From Albidovulum litorale (GTDB taxonomy: Bacteria; Pseudomonadota; Alphaproteobacteria; Rhodobacterales; Rhodobacteraceae): a stretch of 64,000 bases of DNA. The DNA is taken from positions 823,034-887,033 of the forward strand of contig NZ_JAOWKZ010000003.1 in the NCBI RefSeq assembly GCF_025751495.1, given 5' to 3'. Position 1 is the stretch's first letter; each line of letters opens with the position of its first letter. A program made the translations under genes and the position numbers. The notes under the pieces are model-generated. The model ran no database searches and had not been told where the DNA came from. It saw nothing but the letters and a program-made list of their open reading frames with translations. Shown here in pieces: positions 55,549 to 64,000 of this stretch.

Positions 55549-56898
55549 TCAGGCGCTTCGCCGCAGCGCAGGTTCGACACGTTCGGCAAAACGGTCGAGC
55601 GCGGCAGTCAGCATTTCCATGAGTTCGTCGATCTGTGCCGCGGTTGTGATCATCGGCGGGCAAACGAGGAAATGGTCGCCCTCGACCCCATCGCGGGTGC
55701 GGCGGGAATAAATGATCAGTCCCTGTTCGTAGGCCAGTTCCACGAGTTCGCTATGCGCATTCAGTTCTTTTGGCAGCGGGCGCATGGACTGGCGATCAGA
55801 TACGAGTTCGAAGGCGAGCAGCAGGCCCCTGCCGCGCACGTCGCCGATGAAGGCGTAACGCTGCATCAGGTCGTTCAGACGGGATTTGAGCAGGTCGCCC
55901 GAACGCGTGGCATTCTCCATCATGCCGCCCGCTTCGATCTCTTCCAGAACCGCGAGTCCGGCGGCACAGGCGAGCGGATTGCCGGCATAGGTGTGGCCAT
56001 GCATGAACCCGCCCGATTGCAGAACCGGCTCAACCAGCCGGTCATGCGCGATCATCGCGCCCAATGGCGCATAGCCCGCGCCGAAGCCCTTGGAAATCGC
56101 GATGATGTCCGGGGCCACGCCCCAGTGATCCGCGCCAAGGAACCGTCCGGTGCGGCCGCCACCCGACATGACCTCGTCATGGATCAAAAGCACGCCATGA
56201 CGATCGCAGATCTCGCGCACCGCCTGCATGTATCCGGCGGGTGGCACCAGCGCGCCTGTCGAGGCGCCGCCTACCGGTTCATGGATGAAGGCGAGGACCG
56301 TATCGGGACCTTCCTCGATGATCTTCCGTTCCAGCATCTCGGCATAGTGATTGCCCGTCGCCGGATCGTCGATGTCCAGCCCGTCAAGATAGGCGCGTGG
56401 CGCCGGGATCTTGGGCATCGGTTGCATCATCGGCTCGAACGGGCGGGTCAGAGGGTTGTACCCCGTCAGCGCCAGCGCGCCGAGCGTCGAGCCGTGATAG
56501 GACGGTGTGCGCGAGATCACCTTCCATCGCGAATTCTGCCCCACCGTCACCGCGTATTGCCGCGCGAGCTTGATCGCACTTTCCACTGCCTCGGAACCAC
56601 CCGAAACGAAGAACACCTTTTCCATACCCTCCGGCGTCAGCCCCGCGACTTTCGCGGCCAGTTTCTCGCCAGGCTCGGTCTCGAAATGCAGGCGGTAGCC
56701 GAAGGTGGATTTCTCCATCTGCCGCCGCATCGCGTCGAGCACGCGCGGGTTGGAATGGCCGATATTAGACACCATCGCCCCGGACGAGCCGTCGATATAG
56801 CGCTTGCCGTCGACATCCCACATGTAGATGCCGCGCGCCTCGGCAAGAACCGGCCTTCGGCTGTCAGTCTGGTAGAAAAGATGGCTTTTCGTGGTCAT
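55549..56898 (-). CDS. Class III (PLP-dependent) aminotransferase
   Basis: A 449-residue aminotransferase of the omega-amino acid/beta-alanine type. The PLP lysine is in IAISKGFGAGYAPLGAM; upstream elements include FFVSGGSEAVESAIKLARQY, PSYHGSTLGALALTGY and GVLLIHDEVMSGGGRTG. I start at ATG 56898 (MTTKSHLFYQTDS), which overlaps the ABC ATPase gene by four bases. It should convert an amine or omega/beta-amino acid to the aldehyde or keto acid. The exact substrate cannot be read. Confidence 0.92.
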   Translation of the reverse strand: MTTKSHLFYQTDSRRPVLAEARGIYMWDVDGKRYIDGSSGAMVSNIGHSNPRVLDAMRRQMEKSTFGYRLHFETEPGEKLAAKVAGLTPEGMEKVFFVSGGSEAVESAIKLARQYAVTVGQNSRWKVISRTPSYHGSTLGALALTGYNPLTRPFEPMMQPMPKIPAPRAYLDGLDIDDPATGNHYAEMLERKIIEEGPDTVLAFIHEPVGGASTGALVPPAGYMQAVREICDRHGVLLIHDEVMSGGGRTGRFLGADHWGVAPDIIAISKGFGAGYAPLGAMIAHDRLVEPVLQSGGFMHGHTYAGNPLACAAGLAVLEEIEAGGMMENATRSGDLLKSRLNDLMQRYAFIGDVRGRGLLLAFELVSDRQSMRPLPKELNAHSELVELAYEQGLIIYSRRTRDGVEGDHFLVCPPMITTAAQIDELMEMLTAALDRFAERVEPALRRSA

Positions 56899-57983
56899 TC
56901 GCGGGTCTCCGGCGGCAGGGCGGCGCAATCCTTGGCCCGGAAGCTTACCGAGACATCGGCCCCGGCGGGAAGAGGGCGTTCATCGATCATGTTGATCGCC
57001 TGTAACTGGTGTTGGCCCGCGCGCAGAAAGTAGCGCGCCGACTGACCCTGATAATCCACTGCCTCGACCTTGGCGTCGATGCTGTAGGCCCCATTCGACA
57101 CTGGGCCCGGTGGCCGGACCTGCAACTTCTCGGCGCGGATCACGAGCTTCGCTGGCCCCGCCCCGGCGATGCGCGGCGCGCGGTCGCGGGGGATGGCGAG
57201 CGTCGGAAAGTCAGGCAGTGTCAGGCCGACTTCGTCGCCGTTCACGCCCGTGGATTCGGCTGCGAGAACATTCGACGCGCCAAGGAAATTGGCAACGAAT
57301 TCGGAGGCGGGCGTGTTGTAGACCTCTTCCGGCGCACCCATCTGCTCAACCCGGCCTTCAGACATCACGATTATGCGGTCGGACATCGCCAGCGCTTCGG
57401 TCTGGTCGTGGGTGACAAAGACAGTTGTCACGCCAATGCGCTGCTGGATGTTCTTGAGTTCGACCCGCATATCCTCGCGCAGATTGGCGTCGAGCGCGGA
57501 AAGCGGTTCGTCGAGCAACAGAACATCCGGCTCGATCACAATGGCGCGGGCCAGAGCCACCCGCTGCTGCTGCCCCCCGGACAGCTCCTTGGGGTAGCGT
57601 GCGCCAAGATTGGGCAATTGGACAAGCTCCAGCGCCTTCGCGACCCTACCCTCGATCTCGGATTTGGGGACGTCGCGGTATCGAAGCCCGAAGGCCACGT
57701 TGTCGGCCACCGTCTTGTGCGGAAAGAGCGCGTAGTTCTGGAACACCAGACCCAGATTACGGCGGTGAATCGGCAGGTCGTTCACCCTCCGCCCGCCAAT
57801 GGATATATCGCCCTCGGTCGGATCAAGCAGCCCCGCGATCATCCTGAGTGTCGTCGTCTTTCCGCAGCCCGACGGGCCGAGCAGGGTCACGAAGCTGCCT
57901 TGCGGGATTTCAAGCGACATGCGGTGAACGGCAGTGAAGGTGCCGAAGCGCTTGACGATGTCGGTCAGGGTAACAGCACTCAC
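56895..57983 (-). CDS. ABC transporter ATPase (PotA/polyamine-type importer)
   Basis: A 362-residue ATPase. Walker A is GPSGCGKTT, the signature is LSGGQQQRVALARAI, and Walker B is VLLLDEPLSALD. The C-terminal TOBE-type domain (residues about 280-355) is present, as in the PotA/FbpC group. It forms an operon with the permeases and solute-binding protein upstream and overlaps the aminotransferase gene. Confidence 0.92.
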   Translation of the reverse strand: MSAVTLTDIVKRFGTFTAVHRMSLEIPQGSFVTLLGPSGCGKTTTLRMIAGLLDPTEGDISIGGRRVNDLPIHRRNLGLVFQNYALFPHKTVADNVAFGLRYRDVPKSEIEGRVAKALELVQLPNLGARYPKELSGGQQQRVALARAIVIEPDVLLLDEPLSALDANLREDMRVELKNIQQRIGVTTVFVTHDQTEALAMSDRIIVMSEGRVEQMGAPEEVYNTPASEFVANFLGASNVLAAESTGVNGDEVGLTLPDFPTLAIPRDRAPRIAGAGPAKLVIRAEKLQVRPPGPVSNGAYSIDAKVEAVDYQGQSARYFLRAGQHQLQAINMIDERPLPAGADVSVSFRAKDCAALPPETRE

Positions 57984-58048
57984 GGGGCCAGATCCTATCG
58001 GTCAGGTTGCCCGGCCCGCCTGTTGACGGGCCGGGGCAGGGTTTCGCG

Positions 58049-59191
58049 TCAATAGCCGCGCTGGACGCGGGCGAAGGTCTCGGACCACTCGGCCTCGTTG
58101 CCGTTCCAGTAACCCGGATCAGCGAAGGTCAGCCCTTCGAGCGTGCCGGTCGGGTCGAAGGCCGGCAGCGTGGGGATCTTCTTGCCCAGATCCACCTTGG
58201 TCGGGTCGAGTGCGGGCGGATAGTTCTGCCCCTCCGCCACTGCGATCGAGGTTTCGACGTCGAGCATGAAGTTAAGCAACTCCTCGCAGGCCTCCATCGG
58301 GCTGCCCTTGATAACGAAGAGGCATTCCTGCCAGCCGAAACCTTTCGGCGGGTCGTAATAGCCGATGTCGTGGCCCTGCTCTTGCAACGCAAAGACGCGG
58401 CCGGACCAGGCTTCGGTGACGTGGATTTCCTCCTCGGCCAGAAGGCTCATCAATTCCGCGCCCGAGGCCCAGTATTTCAGTGCAAGATCGCGGTGCTGCC
58501 GGACGGCGTCCCAGACGGCTTCGATATCTGTAATGCCGTTCGGGTCCTGATCGGTCTGAAGCGCGCCGTACCAGACACGGGTGCGCCAATCGCTCCAGCC
58601 ACCGATCTTGCCCTTGTGGGCTGCGTCGATCAGGATCTTCGCACCTTTCTCCTTCATCTCCTCGTCCGAAATGTACTTGCGGTTATACGCAAGCCCTGTC
58701 GAGCCGTAGTCGTAAGGCGCGGCGCTGAGACTGTCGGGTGTGACCGAACTGAAAGCATTGATCAGCGCGGGCATGACGTTCGCCATGTTAGGGATGTTGT
58801 CGAGGTTCAACGCGCTCGTAAGATCGAACGAATGATAGCGGGCATAATCGAAGACGCCGGAAAGATGGGCGATATTGTATTCGCCGGGCTGCGAGGCGCG
58901 GACCTGCGCGAGGTATTCATCGCCGCCGGGGAAGGTGCCGTCGACCACGGTGACGCCGGTTTTTTCAGTATAGGGATCGAACGCGTATTTGCGGAACGCC
59001 TCGGAGACGACGCCGCCCCAACCGTCAAACCGTACCTGCGTTACATCCTGAGCCATCGCGTATTTTGCGAATGGCGTCTGAAGCCCATAGGCGGCACCAG
59101 CCGCGCCGATCAGACCAAAGAACTTGCGGCGGGAAATGTCCCCGTTCCGGTAGCGCTCGCGCAGTCTTTCGTAGCGTGTCGTATTGTCCAT
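58049..59191 (-). CDS. Extracellular solute-binding protein (PotD-like, Tat-exported)
   Basis: A 380-residue periplasmic binding protein with a twin-arginine signal (SRRKFFGLIGAAGAAYG), consistent with folding before export. The PotD/family 1 pattern is visible (VRFDGWGGVVSEAFRKYAFDPYTEKTGV, DYGSTGLAYNRKYI). It lies between the permeases and the ATPase in the operon. Polyamines or related cationic amines are the most likely ligands, by family. Confidence 0.9.
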   Translation of the reverse strand: MDNTTRYERLRERYRNGDISRRKFFGLIGAAGAAYGLQTPFAKYAMAQDVTQVRFDGWGGVVSEAFRKYAFDPYTEKTGVTVVDGTFPGGDEYLAQVRASQPGEYNIAHLSGVFDYARYHSFDLTSALNLDNIPNMANVMPALINAFSSVTPDSLSAAPYDYGSTGLAYNRKYISDEEMKEKGAKILIDAAHKGKIGGWSDWRTRVWYGALQTDQDPNGITDIEAVWDAVRQHRDLALKYWASGAELMSLLAEEEIHVTEAWSGRVFALQEQGHDIGYYDPPKGFGWQECLFVIKGSPMEACEELLNFMLDVETSIAVAEGQNYPPALDPTKVDLGKKIPTLPAFDPTGTLEGLTFADPGYWNGNEAEWSETFARVQRGY

Positions 59192-59227
59192 TGTCAGCCT
59201 CCTTGCTGTGTTGCGTATCCGGGCGGT

Positions 59228-60031
59228 TCATCCGCCCCTTCTGTTTCCGAGGTATCGGGCGATGCCGGCCCCGACCAACGGCAGCCCGACGGTCATCACG
59301 ATCATGACCGTGCCGAGCGCATTGATCTCGGGCGAGATGGAGTTGCGCAGCATCGAGAAGATTTGCGTCGGCACCGTTTCAACGCCGCCGGGTTTCCAGA
59401 AAAGCGTGCCGGTGATGTCGTCGAAACTGATGGTGAAAGCGAAGAGCGCGCCGGCTGCCACGGCAGGCATGAGCAGCGGCAGCGTCACCGCGAAGAAGGT
59501 CTGGCGCGGGGTCGCGCCAAGGCTCATCGCAGCCTCCTCGACATCGCGGCGGATCGAGACGAGCCGTGCCTGGACGACGAGGATCACGAAGGGCAGCGTG
59601 AAGATCACATGCCCCATCAGAAGTAGGAAGAAACTCTTGTTGATGTTGAGAAAATTCAGGAACAGCAGTAGCGCCACGGCCAGCACGACCTCGGGCACGA
59701 GGATCGGCGCGATCAGCAGCGTCGTGATCATGTCCCGCCCCGGCACCTTGTAGCGCACGAGCGCGAGCGCGGCGAGGACGCCGAGCGTCGTCGAGACGAT
59801 CGCTGTCATGAGGCCGAGAACGATCGAGGTGCGGAAGGCCCGTACCACGGCATCATTTTCCCAAAGAGCCTGGAACCAGCGCAAGGAAAAGCCCGTCATC
59901 GGGAAGCTGCCGAACTGGCTGGCATTGAACGACAGCAGCACCACGACTGCGACCGGCAGAAACATGAAGAGGTAGACAAGCACCGTGTAGGCGCGGATGA
60001 GGGACCATCCCCAGTTCCTGTTGCCAGCCAT
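59228..60031 (-). CDS. ABC transporter permease (PotC-like)
   Basis: A 267-residue inner-membrane subunit with about six helices and the EAA loop typical of importer permeases (EEAAMSLGATPRQTFFAVTLPLLMPA). The start ATG at 60031 touches the end of the upstream permease. It pairs with that permease to form the translocation pore. Confidence 0.92.
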   Translation of the reverse strand: MAGNRNWGWSLIRAYTVLVYLFMFLPVAVVVLLSFNASQFGSFPMTGFSLRWFQALWENDAVVRAFRTSIVLGLMTAIVSTTLGVLAALALVRYKVPGRDMITTLLIAPILVPEVVLAVALLLFLNFLNINKSFFLLLMGHVIFTLPFVILVVQARLVSIRRDVEEAAMSLGATPRQTFFAVTLPLLMPAVAAGALFAFTISFDDITGTLFWKPGGVETVPTQIFSMLRNSISPEINALGTVMIVMTVGLPLVGAGIARYLGNRRGG

Positions 60032-60897
60032 CAGCCCAACCCCTTCGCAAGCTGCGCCATGCCGAGATAGCGGTTGTAGATGAGGACAAGCGCACCGAGG
60101 ACCGCGAGAAGCGCGAGCGACAGCGCCGAGCCGAGCGGCCAGTTAAGCTGACGGATGATCGCCTCGAAGACGAGGTTGGCGAACATCGCGTCGCGCGGGC
60201 CGCCAAGGATTACCGGCGTGATATAGGTGCCCGCGCCGAGCACAAAGCAGAGAAGCCCGCCAGCCGCCAGACCTGGCAGCGACAAGGGCAGCGTCACCTG
60301 AAGGAAGCTCTGCCAGCGCGTCGCGCCGAGTGAATTCGCGGCATCCTCAAGGTTGATGTCGATGCCCTCCAGGCTCACATAGACATTCAGCACCATGAAC
60401 GGCAGCAGGAAGTGCACGAGGCCGAGGATCACCGTCGCCTCGTTGTAAAGCATCTGGACCGGTTCCGAGATGATGCCGAGTGCCAGCAGCGCCGAATTCA
60501 GCGCCCCCGAGATGCCGAGGATGTTGATCCAGCTCATCGTCCGGATGATGTAGCTGATCCAGAACGGCAGCATCAGCAGGACAAGCAGGATGAGCTTATT
60601 GCCGCGCGACCGGGCGATGAAATAGGCGGCCGGATAGCCCAACAGCGCACAGAACACCGTGGTTATCCCGGCAATTTTGAGCGTGTTCAGCAGGATGTCG
60701 CGGTAGAATCTGTCGGTCAGAACATTCTGCCAGTTGTCCAGATGGAAGCCGGGCGTATCCGCGCCTGCGGCACTTCGCAGCCAGAAGGAATAGACCACGA
60801 TGAAGAGAAGCGGCACGATCAGCAGCAACGTCACTGCCGTCAGTGCCGGGGACAGAAGTATCCATGGCTGCCGTCTCTCTCGTGACTCGATGGTCAT
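60031..60897 (-). CDS. ABC transporter permease (PotB-like), first gene of the operon
   Basis: A 288-residue permease. The EAA motif is EDAANSLGATRWQSFLQVTLPLSLPG. I start at ATG 60897 (MTIESRERRQPW); a longer open frame continues upstream. It begins about 100 bases from a divergent LysR gene and is the first gene of an eight-gene run ending at the HDAC-like gene. Confidence 0.92.
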   Translation of the reverse strand: MTIESRERRQPWILLSPALTAVTLLLIVPLLFIVVYSFWLRSAAGADTPGFHLDNWQNVLTDRFYRDILLNTLKIAGITTVFCALLGYPAAYFIARSRGNKLILLVLLMLPFWISYIIRTMSWINILGISGALNSALLALGIISEPVQMLYNEATVILGLVHFLLPFMVLNVYVSLEGIDINLEDAANSLGATRWQSFLQVTLPLSLPGLAAGGLLCFVLGAGTYITPVILGGPRDAMFANLVFEAIIRQLNWPLGSALSLALLAVLGALVLIYNRYLGMAQLAKGLG

Positions 60898-60967
60898 CGC
60901 AACCAGCTTTCCCGATGCTGCTCCCTCTGCAGGGTGAGGCTGCAGGGCGTCATAAATCAAATAGATA

Positions 60968-60982
60968 ATTGAAATTCTCAAT
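60968..60982. promoter_or_regulatory. Operator-like inverted repeat between the operon and lysR
   Basis: ATTGA-AATTC-TCAAT is a perfect five-base inverted repeat with a five-base gap in an AT-rich spacer, about 15 bases before the lysR start and 70 bases before the divergent permease start. It is a plausible LysR box; binding is inferred. Confidence 0.45.
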
Positions 60983-60995
60983 ATTGATGTAGTCT

Positions 60996-61961
60996 ATGGC
61001 CATGACTCGACTCACCCCTGCCGAGCGCCTTGCGCGCGACCTGGACTGGAATCTCCTGCGCACCTTCCTCGTTCTGGCCCAATCTCGGTCCGTCACCGAT
61101 GCCGCAGAGCGGTTGGGACTGAAGCAGCCGACCGTCTCAAGCGCGCTGAAGCGCTTGGAGGACCGGTTGGGCAAGCGTCTGATCAACCGCGGTCCCGGCG
61201 GGTTCGAACTGACGGCGGCGGGCCGGCTTCTGCATGCAGAGGCCACAGACATCCATGGCGCCATCATCCGGCTTGGCACGGTCATGCGCGATGTCGATGA
61301 CGAGGTTCGCGGACATGTTTCGATCGCGATGGCCAGCCACGTTGTCTGCCCGCTCTTCGATGCCGCGCTGACCGAATTTCATACCGCCCATCCCGCCGCC
61401 ACGCTTTCCATCGACGCCATGGCCAGCCGCGAGGCGTTGGAGGCGGTCACCTCGCGCCGTGCCTCCTTCGCGGTATGTCTGGTGAACGAACACAAGCCGG
61501 GGCTCGAATACCGGCGGCTGTTCCGCGAGTATTTCGGCCTTTTCTGCGGCCCGACGCATCCACTTTATGGCCGCGCCGGTCTCGCGACGGCCGATCTGGC
61601 GGGTCAGTCATCGGTGAGCTTCGTGACCGACCAGATGAACGACGCGCTGCGCGCCGTCACGATGATGCGCAGCGAGGCGCGGCTCGATGACCGCATCGTC
61701 GGCACTTCGGCCAACCTTGAGGAAGTCCGTCGTATGATCGTCGCCGGGCTGGGCATCGGCCCCTTGCCCCTCCACGTCGTGCGGGAGGATGTCGACATGG
61801 GACGGCTCTGGCGATTGCCGCCTTACGAGTCGCCGCCGGCAATCGACGTTCACGTAGTCTGGAACCCCCGGACCCGAGCGAACCGGGCGGAGCGGGCAGT
61901 TTTGACGGGGCTGCTGGAGCGTATCGACGCGACGCCCATGACAGAGCGGATTTACACGTAG
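60996..61961 (+). CDS. LysR-family regulator divergent from the amine operon
   Basis: A 321-residue LysR protein with the helix-turn-helix LLRTFLVLAQSRSVTDAAERLGLKQPTVSSALKRLEDRLG and a ligand-binding C-terminal domain. The start is ATG 60996 or the second ATG at 61002. Its divergent position next to the ABC/aminotransferase/BKACE operon and the palindrome in the gap make it the likely activator of that operon. Confidence 0.9.
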   Translation: MAMTRLTPAERLARDLDWNLLRTFLVLAQSRSVTDAAERLGLKQPTVSSALKRLEDRLGKRLINRGPGGFELTAAGRLLHAEATDIHGAIIRLGTVMRDVDDEVRGHVSIAMASHVVCPLFDAALTEFHTAHPAATLSIDAMASREALEAVTSRRASFAVCLVNEHKPGLEYRRLFREYFGLFCGPTHPLYGRAGLATADLAGQSSVSFVTDQMNDALRAVTMMRSEARLDDRIVGTSANLEEVRRMIVAGLGIGPLPLHVVREDVDMGRLWRLPPYESPPAIDVHVVWNPRTRANRAERAVLTGLLERIDATPMTERIYT

Positions 61962-62297
61962 GCTTGGTGGTGACACCCGACGCACAAGTTGCACATTGGC
62001 GCGGATAGCCAGCGAGCTTACAGTCGATGACGTTGTGAGTCTGTTGCGGCGCGGGCCCAAACTACAAAATCAAAAAAATTCACGACGCTGCCGCTGCCGC
62101 AATCGAGGACCGCGTACAGATATTTGTCTCCTAGGTGGATTGAGAGAGTTTGCGGCGGGACGCCCGGTCAGGCGTCGGTATGAGCCCGTCATCCGACATT
62201 TTGGATCAAACGAGTTCTGCTTTCCCGTGAGATCGTCGCGTGCGCGGTCTGTACTTACCATTGCTTTCCTCTCAGCACGTCGGATGTCGATGTCCCT
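61962..62297. other. Non-coding stretch with IS-like debris
   Basis: No intact gene is seen. Part of the minus strand continues the frame of a broken IS3-type transposase fragment but without recognisable family sequence. A GTCATCCGACAT string at about 62189 resembles the TGTCGGATGAC-type sequence found at both sides of the IS5 element near 52 kb. Confidence 0.4.
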
Positions 62298-62390
62298 CCG
62301 GAACGCCTTCCCGTGTTCAGTCCGGCAATGCACAAAATCGTAGCTCCAGATGTGATCGCGATGCTCAGGCCCCAGCTGCACCACCCGAGT
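62298..62390 (-). pseudogene. IS3-type transposase fragment (orfB)
   Basis: About 31 codons with the recognisable core RVVQLGPEHRDHIWSYDFVHC and RTEHGKAFR of IS3-type DDE transposases, including the first Asp region (WSYDF). On both sides the reading frame loses similarity, so only a fragment remains. A second copy of the same transposase region occurs at 63676 on the other strand. Confidence 0.75.
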
Positions 62391-62415
62391 TACCTTTAAA
62401 GTACGCGGCTCAATC

Positions 62416-63021
62416 CTAATGCGGCCTAACGTCGTCGAACGACGTGGCTCCGACGGTCTTTGTGAACAAGATCCAATCGCTTGCGTCAACATCCCAGTCA
62501 CCCTTGATGACCGGACGGCGGGCGATCTGCCGGTAACCCTTCGCCGCATAGAGGCGAAGCGCTTCATAATGCGTGTCTTCGGCGATCAGACTGATGGTAT
62601 CGTGACCGCCAGCGACCGCGATTGTTTCGGCATGCGCCAGCAACGCGCTGCCCACCCCCTTGCCGCGAAAGGCCTCATAAGTGGCCAAAACGTTCAGATA
62701 CCACGCCCCTGGCGCCAGTGCTTCCAGTTCCAGCAGCGGCACGAAGATCGGTGGTGTTTCCGGGGCGATCGGGCCAGGTTCCGCGTCGGCGGCATAGCCA
62801 AGCAGGCATGCGGCGATCACGCCGTCGATCTCTGCCAGCCAAGCGTTGCGATAGGAGAAGTTCCCCGTTTCACGGGCCGCGCGTTCCTCACCAAGCGCCC
62901 ACGGATCACCCCCGGGACCGACCGTTTTTTGCCAGAAATGCAGCGGCAGGTTGTCCGCCGCCATGTTGATGAAGCGCACCAAATGCGGGGCATCCGATGC
63001 TCTGGCCTTACGAATATCCAT
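62416..63021 (-). CDS. GNAT-family N-acetyltransferase
   Basis: A 201-residue acetyltransferase. The acetyl-CoA motif is YEAFRGKGVGSALLAHAE (R-GKG-VG), with ALRLYAAKGYRQIARRP as the C-terminal GNAT strand-helix. I chose ATG 63021 (MDIRKARASDA), with GGGACGGAT in front; a GTG at 63027 is an alternative. The substrate is unknown. It lies between IS fragments. Confidence 0.88.
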   Translation of the reverse strand: MDIRKARASDAPHLVRFINMAADNLPLHFWQKTVGPGGDPWALGEERAARETGNFSYRNAWLAEIDGVIAACLLGYAADAEPGPIAPETPPIFVPLLELEALAPGAWYLNVLATYEAFRGKGVGSALLAHAETIAVAGGHDTISLIAEDTHYEALRLYAAKGYRQIARRPVIKGDWDVDASDWILFTKTVGATSFDDVRPH

Positions 63022-63195
63022 ACTCACTATCCGTCCCTGCCGCGTCCTTTCGCGCGCTTAAGTCTTTGACTGATTTCGTGCCCGCTTGCCAGCAACTTCG
63101 GTGATCGCGCGCCCGCGCAGATCATCCGGCTTGCGCGACACATGGGCGCCACCTACCAAGGACGATATCCAACGAGATGCCACATGAGGACAGAT

Positions 63196-63549
63196 ATGAG
63201 CGATTCGGTTTTCCGCTTCCCCGAAACGGGCCCGGAGCCCATCACCACCGACCTGGAGGGTTGGGTCAAGACCGAGGGCAATCCGACAATGCGCTATTGG
63301 GTGCAGCACACCTCGCAAGATGGCAGCATGATTTCCGGCACTTGGGAGGCGACCACCGGCACCTGGCACGCGAGCTACCAGTTCTACGAGTTCGTTCACC
63401 TGATCGAGGGCCGCATCACCATAACGCCTGACGCTGGCACCCCTGTCACGCTAATGCCGGGCGACGCCTTCGTGGTCGAACCGACGTTCAAGGGCACCTG
63501 GACTATCGAGGAACCGGTACGCAAGCATTTCGCTATCAAGCTCAAGTAG
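63196..63549 (+). CDS. Cupin-domain protein
   Basis: A 117-residue small protein with the cupin fold. Motif 1 is YQFYEFVHLIEGRITITPD and motif 2 is LMPGDAFVVEPTFKGTWTIEEPVRKHFAIKL, the pattern of the (S)-ureidoglycine aminohydrolase/DUF861-type cupins. Metal-binding histidines are few, so it may be a sugar- or amine-related binding protein or enzyme. The start ATG 63196 was chosen over an upstream extension. Confidence 0.82.
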   Translation: MSDSVFRFPETGPEPITTDLEGWVKTEGNPTMRYWVQHTSQDGSMISGTWEATTGTWHASYQFYEFVHLIEGRITITPDAGTPVTLMPGDAFVVEPTFKGTWTIEEPVRKHFAIKLK

Positions 63550-63675
63550 CCCCGCCGCTTCTCCGTTGACCCGTCCGCGGCACCGACGACGGGCAGCCGC
63601 ACCTCTACGGGCGAGCCCGAGTGACCGCTCTTCGGCTACTCCTTCTCAGATCTCAGATTGATCAGCCCCACCTAA

Positions 63676-63921
63676 GTGGCCCTGAACCACGTCCGGCGAT
63701 ACGACTTCGCGCATTGCCGGACCGACGGTGGCAAGGCATTCCGGACGCTGGACATCCTCGACGAACTCAGCCGAAAATGCCTGGCGATCAAGGTCGAACG
63801 CAGGCATAACGCCACCAGCGTAATCGATGCGCTCACCGACCTGTTCATCCTCCGCGTCCCACCCACCTACATCCGGTCGGACAACGGCCCTGAGTTCGTC
63901 GCCCAGGCGGTACGGGACTGG
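63676..63921 (+). pseudogene. IS3-type transposase fragment, 5'-truncated
   Basis: About 82 codons of an IS3-type orfB: NHVRRYDFAHCRTDGGKAFR, LSRKCLAIKVERRHNATSVI and YIRSDNGPEFVAQAVRDW. The second DDE element (RSDNGPEF) is present but the Glu-bearing end is not. Similarity stops near 63921, and what follows looks like unrelated sequence joined on. It is a broken copy of the same kind as the 62298 fragment, in the opposite direction. Confidence 0.8.
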
Positions 63922-64000
63922 AGCACCGCCGGATCGGGCGATTTGCCCGCCTCGATCAGACGTTTGCCGATCATGTAGGCGCGGGCATCGTTCATCGCGT

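Noticed and set aside
63935..64000. Minus-strand frame entering from the right edge (NDARAYMIGKRLIEAGKSP)
   Set aside because: Too short and cut by the window end to identify; it may belong to a gene that interrupted the transposase fragment.

Overview
The window is high-GC DNA from an alphaproteobacterium, most likely a member of the Rhodobacterales (Roseobacter/Paracoccus group). Pointers are the dnaG-rpoD pair, a heterotetrameric sarcosine oxidase operon, TadE/TadG-type proteins, a HlyU-family protein, TRAP and polyamine-type ABC importers, and long antisense open frames typical of high GC. Taxonomy is inferred from gene content only.

Layout. 1-706 is the cut-off glyQ. 863-12862 holds a cell-wall-binding protease-like protein, two tandem TrkH paralogues, a DMT exporter divergent from a MarR regulator, a small-molecule kinase, D-amino acid dehydrogenase, choline sulfatase, a PBP4-type carboxypeptidase and nadD. 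13136-17600 has DoxX, ettA, an AT-richer patch with a HEPN-like gene and a lipoprotein, a small secreted protein and a thioesterase. 17680-22003 is HlyU-family, rpoD and dnaG. 22196-27773 is the sarcosine oxidase operon soxB-x-soxD-soxA-soxG, where x is an unrecognised secreted protein sharing one base with the gene on each side. 27963-29759 is a TadE/TadG pair. 30013-41663 carries a saccharopine-dehydrogenase-like/DUF4166 gene with a DCC-family gene, an acyl-CoA synthetase, an SRAP peptidase, a three-gene ECF sigma / anti-sigma / subtilase operon, an MsbA-like exporter, and a universal stress protein with an alanine/glycine symporter.

41809-45517 is an eroding zone. A LysM/solute-binding gene and an SDR gene are each cut by one in-frame amber codon, and pxpA survives only as a deleted, frameshifted remnant. 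A beta-helix protein gene and tRNA-Gly(TCC) between them look intact. 45514-51999 is a 5-oxoproline-type operon (DUF1445 lyase, TRAP importer, pxpB, pxpC) preceded by a LysR gene whose 3' end carries operator-like palindromes. A degenerate IS5-family element sits upstream of that LysR gene.

53113-60897 is an eight-gene catabolic operon with a divergent LysR regulator: ABC importer, class III aminotransferase, beta-keto acid cleavage enzyme, GNAT acetyltransferase and a histone-deacetylase-fold amidohydrolase. It reads as import, deacylation, transamination and cleavage of an amine or beta-amino acid. The right end (62298-64000) has a GNAT and a cupin gene between two oppositely oriented IS3-type transposase fragments.

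The most interesting candidates are the sigma/anti-sigma/subtilase module, in which the anti-sigma factor seems to carry a subtilisin-propeptide-like domain, the amine/beta-amino acid cassette, and the unknown gene inside the sox operon.
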